Assembly (NCBI GenBank): GCA_025057405.1 | Contig: JANWXV010000052.1 | Coordinates: 1-5,548 of the forward strand | Origin: Candidatus Bipolaricaulota bacterium | GTDB taxonomy: Bacteria; Bipolaricaulota; Bipolaricaulia; RBG-16-55-9; DRXL01 | Direction of reading: 5' to 3' | DNA: 5,548 nucleotides | In this document: positions 1 through 4,109 of the stretch, in pieces | Layout: each line of letters begins with the position of its first letter | Numbering within the stretch: the first letter of the stretch is position 1 | The notes under the pieces: model-generated | Database searches by the model: none | Seen by the model: only the letters and a program-made list of their open reading frames with translations | Told to the model about the DNA's origin: nothing | Position numbers and translations under genes: made by a program

Positions 1-1023
1 CGGGAAACCAATAGACTGAGATTTCTCTTGGATCGTTTTCCAATTGCGTCCTACGGGGACGAAGAAGAAGTTCGAGGGGCCGCCCTCGGTCAGCCCGTAG
101 GCCTGCGTGAGCATCACGCCCTTCTCCCAGAAGGGGCGCATGACCTCGCTTGAACAGGGCGCGCCCGCCGACGTGATATACTCTAGACTAGAGAAATCCG
201 TCTGGGCAAAGCGCGGGCGGGACGCGATCATGCGCAGCATTGCTTCTACACCGCCAAAGTGCGTGATCTTCTCGCGCTCGATCAGCTCTAAAATCAGATC
301 GGGATCGAACTCTCTTATGAGGGTGACCTGACCGCCGATATGGAAGACGGGCGTAACGGTGTTCCAGCCGCCGATGTGAAAGAATGGGAAAGTCAGAAGC
401 TCTTTTTGGTTGATCCCGCTCTGGCCTGCCCCCGTAGCGATCAGGCTGATGGAGTTCCAGAGCATCTGACGATAGCTGACCAAGCAGACCTTGGGCAATC
501 CCGTTGTGCCGCCGGTGTGAATATACAAGTGCACCGCGTCGAGCGATTTGGCGCGATGGACAGGGCGCGGGGGCGTAGCGAGCACGCTGCGCTCATAGGG
601 AGAGTCGGGCGAACCCCAGGAGATGGTTGCTTGAGTCGCGGGTGGGAGCGTCAGCTTCTCTAGGAACGTTTGGAAGTGCTCTTCGTAGAAGAGCACTTTG
701 GGTTTGATGCGTGCGAGCAGATGGTCTAGCTCTGGAGGAGCAAGACGATAGCTGAGCGGCGCTAAGATCAGTCCGAGCTTGCCCGTCGCAAAATAGAGAT
801 CTATCGGCTCGACGCGATTGCGCGAGAGAAATGCGACCACGTCGCCCGGCTGAAGGGCGAGCACGTCGCGCAAGTAAGTCCCTAGACGGTTGGCGCGCTC
901 GTCGAGTTGGGCATACGTATATCTTGAGTTCGCGGTAGCGTCGTAGAGGGCTTCGCGCGTGGGCGTGAGCATGGCGCGCCGCCCTGACCAGTCGCCCACC
1001 CACGAGAGTTCTACGTTGTGCAT
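1..1023 (-). CDS. AMP-forming acyl-CoA ligase / synthetase, N-terminal part (3' end outside window)
   Basis: An uninterrupted frame of 341 codons starts at ATG 1023 and runs off the left edge, so no stop is seen. It matches the ANL superfamily, which activates a carboxylic acid to an acyl-adenylate with ATP and then transfers it to CoA. Visible marks are an RYTYAQLDERANRLG block (about residues 34-48), the ATP phosphate-binding loop HTGGTTGLPK (169-178), the acid/AMP pocket region FPFFHIGGW (212-220), TSAGAP (284-289) and the adenylate motif YGLTE (309-313). SIGFP at 337-341 is the usual 'S-x-G-x-P' step after it. The C-terminal hinge and catalytic lysine domain lie outside. The start is firm: an in-frame TAG lies at 1071-1069 with no start codon between it and ATG 1023. 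It begins four bases after the upstream hydrolase stop, so the two are probably co-translated. The phosphate loop starts with HTGG instead of the commoner TSGT/TSGS, a mild change. The substrate cannot be read from this part; medium/long-chain or aromatic acids are all possible. Confidence 0.9.
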   Translation of the reverse strand, partial: MHNVELSWVGDWSGRRAMLTPTREALYDATANSRYTYAQLDERANRLGTYLRDVLALQPGDVVAFLSRNRVEPIDLYFATGKLGLILAPLSYRLAPPELDHLLARIKPKVLFYEEHFQTFLEKLTLPPATQATISWGSPDSPYERSVLATPPRPVHRAKSLDAVHLYIHTGGTTGLPKVCLVSYRQMLWNSISLIATGAGQSGINQKELLTFPFFHIGGWNTVTPVFHIGGQVTLIREFDPDLILELIEREKITHFGGVEAMLRMIASRPRFAQTDFSSLEYITSAGAPCSSEVMRPFWEKGVMLTQAYGLTEGGPSNFFFVPVGRNWKTIQEKSQSIGFP

Positions 1024-1025
1024 GG

Positions 1026-1066
1026 CCTCACCCCCGGCCCCTTTCCCGTTGAGGACGGGAGAGGGA
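1026..1066. repeat. Palindromic dispersed-type repeat at the hydrolase/ligase junction
   Basis: The plus strand reads CCTCACCCCCGGCC followed by a hairpin. The arms are 1039-1049 (CCCTTTCCCGT) and 1055-1065 (ACGGGAGAGGG), pairing at 10 of 11 positions around a 5-base loop. The CCTCACCCCCGGCCCC...GGGAGAGGG pattern resembles a short palindromic repeat seen many times between genes in several bacterial genomes; that resemblance is from memory, and only one copy is present here. It encodes the last residues of the hydrolase, its stop codon and the ribosome binding site of the next gene. There is no T-run after the stem, so it does not look like an intrinsic terminator. Confidence 0.5.
1027..1032 (-). 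promoter_or_regulatory. Ribosome binding site of the acyl-CoA ligase, overlapping the hydrolase stop
   Basis: On the minus strand GGTGAG lies three bases before ATG 1023, inside a G-rich run, and contains the TGA stop (1030-1028) of the upstream hydrolase. The spacing is short. This arrangement favours re-initiation by ribosomes finishing the hydrolase. The same bases belong to the palindromic repeat described for this junction. Confidence 0.4.
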
Positions 1067-1846
1067 AGCTAGAAATTCAAGAATTGCTCGATTGGCTTCG
1101 TCGGCGCGCTCGATGAAGAAGAGATGGCGCGTTCCGGGGAAGATCTTCAATTGAGCTTGGGGAAGCTTGGCGGCGAGGCGCTGGCTGTTCTCCGCGGGGA
1201 CGACGGGGTCATCTTCACCGGCCAGGACCAGCGTGGGGCAGCGAATCTCCGAGAGTCGCTCTTCGCTGCAAAAATTTAGGGGGGCCATCAGTTGTCTTAA
1301 GTAAGCGTAGCGCGGTTGCGGGTTGCGGCGCATGGGGCGCGTCAGTTGCGCGATCTCGTGGGAGTTCTGCTGAAGATACTCACGGCTGAATGCAAGCTCT
1401 AGCCCATACTGAAACGTCTCCTTGCCCGCGCCAAAAGCCATAAATTGAAGGACTTCGCCTTTGGGGAGGACCATATGAGAACCGCCAAACGACGTCGAGC
1501 AGAGCACTAGACTGTTCACAGATTCGGGGTGGTCGAGCGCGAGCTGTTGGGCGATGAACCCCCCAAGCGAGACCCCGAAGATATGAGCACTGGAGACACC
1601 CAGCGCGCGCAGCAGCTCATACGCATCTTGAGCCAGCACCCCAACTGTATACTCTTGGTCGGGCTTATCAGATTGCCCGGCCCCGCGATTGTCAAAAGCG
1701 ATCAGTTGATAGTGCGAAGCGAGCGCGGGAATTTGTTTGAACCAGAGCCACGTCCCGTAGCCGATCCCCGCAATGAGCACGAGAGGCTCTCCGCGGCCGT
1801 GGGTTTCGTAATATAGCTGAACGCCATTCACGGAGATCTTCGGCAC
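1028..1846 (-). CDS. Alpha/beta-fold hydrolase (3-oxoadipate enol-lactonase / esterase-like)
   Basis: A 272-residue single-domain alpha/beta hydrolase, probably cytoplasmic, with no signal peptide. From the chosen start it opens MPKISVNGVQLYYETHG, the usual opening of this family. The catalytic triad is complete: nucleophile elbow GVSLGG with Ser93, acid Asp213 in GEDDPVVP, and base His241 in GTRHLFF. FDNRGAGQSD (about 51-60) is the conserved strand-4/turn region, and a helical cap lies between about 120 and 190. The GTG start at 1846 is preferred because GGAGG sits six bases before it; an upstream in-frame GTG at 1876 would add ten poorly conserved residues and has no well-placed Shine-Dalgarno. 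The fold covers lactonases, esterases, dehalogenases and C-C hydrolases, so the substrate is open. Its pairing with an acyl-CoA ligase suggests it releases a carboxylic acid that the ligase activates (inference). The last dozen residues (about 261-272, basic and glycine-rich) are encoded by a palindromic repeat and look like an acquired tail. Confidence 0.9.
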   Translation of the reverse strand: MPKISVNGVQLYYETHGRGEPLVLIAGIGYGTWLWFKQIPALASHYQLIAFDNRGAGQSDKPDQEYTVGVLAQDAYELLRALGVSSAHIFGVSLGGFIAQQLALDHPESVNSLVLCSTSFGGSHMVLPKGEVLQFMAFGAGKETFQYGLELAFSREYLQQNSHEIAQLTRPMRRNPQPRYAYLRQLMAPLNFCSEERLSEIRCPTLVLAGEDDPVVPAENSQRLAAKLPQAQLKIFPGTRHLFFIERADEANRAILEFLASLSRPQRERGRG

Positions 1847-1852
1847 AAGCGG

Positions 1853-1857
1853 CCTCC
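1853..1857 (-). promoter_or_regulatory. Ribosome binding site deciding the hydrolase start
   Basis: GGAGG on the minus strand lies six bases before GTG 1846. It is the only well-spaced Shine-Dalgarno near the 5' end of the gene and favours GTG 1846 over GTG 1876. Confidence 0.7.
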
Positions 1858-1883
1858 AATCTGACGAATGATTCACCTCTCAT

Positions 1884-1913
1884 ATTGTGCCAGAAAGAGA
1901 GTGCTCTTGTCAA
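1884..1913 (-). promoter_or_regulatory. Sigma70-type promoter for the hydrolase-ligase unit
   Basis: On the minus strand a perfect -35 box TTGACA (1913-1908) is followed after 18 bases by CACAAT (1889-1884). A TGG directly before the -10 gives an extended -10 (TGn). It lies in the 70-base gap after the recX stop, and transcription would start around 1877, leaving a leader of about 30 bases before GTG 1846. The spacer holds an imperfect dyad AAGAG-N4-CTCTT (1895-1908) that could bind a regulator, but it is short. No terminator is visible between recX and this promoter, so read-through from recX is possible. Confidence 0.6.
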
Positions 1914-1916
1914 GCG

Positions 1917-2390
1917 CTAGGCGCTCTGAGACAGTTTTTTGAGCACACGATGAATGACGCGAGAGGAGAAGCCGCGTCGTCGCAGCAGGCCGATCAGCCG
2001 CCGTTCGCGTTGTGGAGGCTCCAGATGGCGATAGCGCGGAACTCTTGTGCGGGCTAGCGCTTCGGCTAGGGCTTCTTCGTCCATCTGGGCAGCCGCAAGT
2101 GCTTGTTCAATCGGCTCGGCCTCAAGACCCTTGGCGGCGAGTTCCCACGCGAGGGCGCGCCGGCTCTTGGGATGACGCGCCATCCGATCTTCGATCCATA
2201 ATCGAGCGAAGAGCCGGTCGTTCAGCCAACCTTTCTGTTCGGCCTCTTGCAGCACCGTTGTGATGACATCTTTGGAGAAGCCCTTCTGTTGCAATCTCTG
2301 CAACGCTTCGGCGCGACTGCGCGGACGGTGCGCTAAGAATCTTAACAGATAAGCGCGTGCGCGCTCGGTCTGATCTTTCGGATGAAGCAT
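1917..2390 (-). CDS. recX: Regulatory protein RecX
   Basis: A 157-residue helical protein matching RecX, which binds RecA and limits filament growth and ATPase/recombinase activity. The family's tandem three-helix repeats are visible. The first includes YLLRFLAHRPRSRAEALQRL with KGF (about 14-38). The second includes the hallmark GWLNDRLFARLWIEDR (54-69) and the following basic helix RMARHPKSRRALAWEL. The last includes RRLIGLLRRRGFSSRVIHRVL near the C-terminus. The length is normal for the family. ATG 2390 begins one base after the recA TAA. There is no Shine-Dalgarno in the last recA codons, so translation is probably coupled to recA, keeping RecX low relative to RecA. The order recA-recX is the classic one. 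It ends just upstream of the promoter of the next unit. Confidence 0.95.
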   Translation of the reverse strand: MLHPKDQTERARAYLLRFLAHRPRSRAEALQRLQQKGFSKDVITTVLQEAEQKGWLNDRLFARLWIEDRMARHPKSRRALAWELAAKGLEAEPIEQALAAAQMDEEALAEALARTRVPRYRHLEPPQRERRLIGLLRRRGFSSRVIHRVLKKLSQSA

Positions 2391-2391
2391 C

Positions 2392-3426
2392 TTAGACGTC
2401 GGGCAAGAGAGGGGCTACGGCTTTCATCTTGGCCTTATCGAAGGGCAGCCCGGCCTTCTGACGGATCGCGTTCTCCAACTGCTCGCGCACGTCGGGATGC
2501 TCTTCTAAATAAGCCGCGCTCTTAGACGTTCCCTGACCCAATTGCGTTGTTCCGAAAGCCAGCCAAGAACCGCTCTTTTTGATAAGACCGTATTGCTCGC
2601 CGAGCTTGAGCAGTTCGCGCGTCCGCGCGATTCCCCGCCCGTAGATAATATCAAAGCGCGCTTCTTTGAAGGGCGGCGCTAATTTGTTCTTGACCACGCG
2701 GACGAGCGTCTCGCTCCCGATCTTCTCGTCCCCCTCTTCGATCGTCCCGACGCGCTTGATCTCCATGCGAACGGACGTGTAAAACTTCAGAGCTAAGCCC
2801 CCGGTTGTCGTCGTCGTCGGCCCCCACCCCGTCCCGGAGATCGTCTGGCGAATCTGATTGATAAAGACGACTGTCGTCTGCGACTGCGCAATCGCTGCGG
2901 CGAGTTTTCTCATGGCTTGGCTCATCAAGCGCGCTTGCAGGCCCACTTGGCTCTCGCCCATCGCCCCTTCGATCTCGGCCTCGGGCACCAGCGCGGCGAC
3001 AGAGTCAATGACGATCACGTCAATCGCGCCGCTGCGCACGAGACTCTCGGTGATCTCCAGCGCTTGTTCCCCAGAGCTGGGCTGCGAGAGCAAAATCTTA
3101 TCTAACTGAACGCCGATGGCTCTGGCGTAGCTGGGGTCGAGGGCGTGCTCAGCGTCAATAAACGCGACGGTGCCGCCGCGCTTCTGCGCCTCAGCGATGA
3201 TATGCAAAGCCAACGTTGTCTTGCCGGAGGCTTCGGGGCCGAAGATCTCAACGATTCTCCCCCTTGGCACTCCTCCAATACCCAGCGCAATATCGAGCGC
3301 CAACGAGCCGGTGGAGATCGTCTCGATTTCGAGACGCGTCTGCTCCCCTAGCCACATGATCGCGCCTTCGCCATATTTCTTCTTGATCTGCGCCAGCGCG
3401 CTCTCTAAGACTTCGTGTCGGCCCAT
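2392..3426 (-). CDS. recA: Recombinase RecA with divergent DNA-binding loops
   Basis: A 344-residue RecA, the ATP-dependent strand-exchange protein of homologous recombination and, in many bacteria, the SOS co-protease. Core motifs are intact: Walker A GPEASGKT (63-70), catalytic Glu93 in FIDAEHALDP, Walker B VIVIDSVAAL (137-146), FINQIR (188-193), VVKNKLAPPFK (244-254) and the nucleotide-stacking Tyr262 in IYGRG. ATG 3426 is the only plausible start: an in-frame TGA lies three codons upstream and the N-terminus aligns with other RecAs. There is no Shine-Dalgarno; the five bases before a palindromic repeat are CCAAT. Oddities: loop L1 reads GAMGESQVGL instead of the usual GE(M/I)GDSH. Loop L2 (194-208) has W-G-P and five threonines where F-G-N-P-E-T-T-T is usual, plus one extra residue. 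The C-terminus (…AVAPLLPDV) lacks the acidic tail of E. coli RecA. No inverted LexA site is visible upstream. Despite the changes the protein looks functional: there are no stops and the linked recX is intact. Confidence 0.96.
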   Translation of the reverse strand: MGRHEVLESALAQIKKKYGEGAIMWLGEQTRLEIETISTGSLALDIALGIGGVPRGRIVEIFGPEASGKTTLALHIIAEAQKRGGTVAFIDAEHALDPSYARAIGVQLDKILLSQPSSGEQALEITESLVRSGAIDVIVIDSVAALVPEAEIEGAMGESQVGLQARLMSQAMRKLAAAIAQSQTTVVFINQIRQTISGTGWGPTTTTTGGLALKFYTSVRMEIKRVGTIEEGDEKIGSETLVRVVKNKLAPPFKEARFDIIYGRGIARTRELLKLGEQYGLIKKSGSWLAFGTTQLGQGTSKSAAYLEEHPDVREQLENAIRQKAGLPFDKAKMKAVAPLLPDV

Positions 3427-3431
3427 ATTGG

Positions 3432-3478
3432 GTCATTCTGAGCGCCGCGAAGAATCTTTTCGCTCCGCTCAAGGTGAC
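3432..3478. repeat. Palindromic (MITE/REP-like) repeat directly upstream of recA
   Basis: A 47-base imperfect palindrome. The outer arms are GTCATTCTGAGCG (3432-3444) and its near-complement CGCTCAAGGTGAC (3466-3478), matching at 10 of 13 positions. Inner arms GCGAAGA/TTTTCGC close on a 3-base loop. Over the full 22-base arms 16 positions pair, plus three G-U pairs in RNA. GTCATTCTGAGCG...GCGAAGAATCT resembles a short repeat found many times between genes in diverse bacterial genomes (from memory). It fills almost the whole 61-base gap between the kinase stop and recA. It encodes nothing and has no U-tract, so it is not an ordinary terminator. Confidence 0.6.
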
Positions 3479-3484
3479 ATTATA
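3479..3484 (-). promoter_or_regulatory. Possible -10 element upstream of recA
   Basis: A perfect TATAAT on the minus strand lies three bases after the kinase stop codon and touches the outer end of the palindromic repeat. No convincing -35 box is found 16-18 bases upstream (the bases there read like CAGCACC), and there is no TGn extension. If active it would start recA transcription inside the repeat, about 45 bases before the recA ATG. Confidence 0.3.
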
Positions 3485-3487
3485 ATT

Positions 3488-4072
3488 CTAAAGCACTTTC
3501 AGGTGCTGCACAATCCTCTTCTCGACGATGTTCCACGGCTGTGTCGTCGTATCAATGGTGATCAGCGAGACGCGCTCGCCAGTGGGAACGGTGTATTCGT
3601 GATTTTGGGAGAGCTTCTCTTTCATCGCTTGATAGACCTCCCAACGCGCGTCGGAGTAGCCGCGCGCGGCCAGCGGCTCGTGAGGGCGGCGTTCCAGCCG
3701 CTCTCTGACAGCCTCTTCTGAGCAGGTTACGTAAACCGTCCACAGAGACGCGCTCTGCTGAAACGCATCGAAGAAGCGCTCGCGCGTCTTGGTCTTGAGA
3801 AACGTCCCGTCGAGCACGACGCTTCCGCCGCAGCGCAAGACTTTGTAGATTTCTTTTATGATATAATCGTAAACCCTTCGGTAATACTCTTCGTCGTAGC
3901 GGCGCTCCGCCCCAAAGAGCAGATACCCCGTTTGATCGGTGCTCAGATAGCGAGCGTCGAGAGCGTGAGAGATCTGGTGCGCGATGGTCGTCTTGCCCAC
4001 CCCGACCAAGCCACAGACCATCACCAGCCACGGCGGCGGCAGATCGCTGAACAGCTCCTTCCAATCGATCAT
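3488..4072 (-). CDS. P-loop kinase / AAA-domain ATP-binding protein (COG0645-like)
   Basis: A 194-residue P-loop protein of the 'predicted kinase' type, related to gluconate/shikimate kinases and zeta-like enzymes. Walker A GLVGVGKTT is at 21-29, following a hydrophobic strand (WLVMVC). STD at 44-46 sits where the kinase family binds its phosphate acceptor. VVLDGTF (85-91) is the Walker B-like strand, commonly DATF. An arginine-rich lid RERLERR (123-129) and SDARWEVYQ (140 on) match the lid and C-terminal helix. The substrate is unknown. In other genomes such domains can follow an aminoglycoside-phosphotransferase-like domain; here it stands alone. The start is ATG 4072, because AGGAGG lies six bases upstream; an in-frame ATG at 4129 would overlap the preceding synthetase gene and has no such support. 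It lies 37 bases after the synthetase stop and 61 before recA, probably in one transcript. Confidence 0.8.
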   Translation of the reverse strand: MIDWKELFSDLPPPWLVMVCGLVGVGKTTIAHQISHALDARYLSTDQTGYLLFGAERRYDEEYYRRVYDYIIKEIYKVLRCGGSVVLDGTFLKTKTRERFFDAFQQSASLWTVYVTCSEEAVRERLERRPHEPLAARGYSDARWEVYQAMKEKLSQNHEYTVPTGERVSLITIDTTTQPWNIVEKRIVQHLKVL

Positions 4073-4076
4073 CTGA

Positions 4077-4084
4077 CCCCTCCT
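4077..4084 (-). promoter_or_regulatory. Strong ribosome binding site deciding the kinase start
   Basis: AGGAGGGG on the minus strand, with the AGGAGG core six bases before ATG 4072, lies in the 37-base gap after the synthetase stop. It is the best Shine-Dalgarno in the window and selects the 194-residue form over the longer 213-residue reading. Confidence 0.8.
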
Positions 4085-4109
4085 CGCTCTCTGTTGTCTC
4101 GCGTTTGCC

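Noticed and set aside
107..663. Open frames on the plus strand over the ligase gene
   Set aside because: They lie antisense to a long frame with clear ANL motifs, have no recognisable domains and no ribosome binding sites.
593..1003. Minus-strand frame of 136 codons
   Set aside because: It is an arginine/serine-rich out-of-frame shadow of the ligase, whose true frame starts at 1023 and carries the motifs.
1847..1876. Longer hydrolase starting at GTG 1876
   Set aside because: The ten extra residues do not fit the family opening, and the Shine-Dalgarno is correctly spaced only for GTG 1846.
1692..1913. Minus-strand frame of 73 codons upstream of and within the hydrolase
   Set aside because: It is out of frame with the hydrolase and arginine-rich, has no family match, and overlaps the promoter.
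1909..1930. AGCGC-CTA-GCGCT hairpin at the recX end as a terminator
   Set aside because: The stem is only five pairs and no T-run follows; it leads straight into the TTGACA promoter box.
2803..2847. Compensating frameshifts as the cause of the odd RecA L2
   Set aside because: Reading neighbouring frames across the stretch does not recover a canonical G-V-M-F-G-N-P-E loop, so sequencing frameshifts do not explain it simply.
3427..3520. LexA/SOS operator upstream of recA
   Set aside because: Neither a CTGT-N8-ACAG nor a GAAC-N4-GTTC type site is present in the gap.
3488..4072. Zeta-type toxin of a toxin-antitoxin pair
   Set aside because: The fold is related, but no small antitoxin gene is adjacent and the motifs fit the general predicted-kinase family better.
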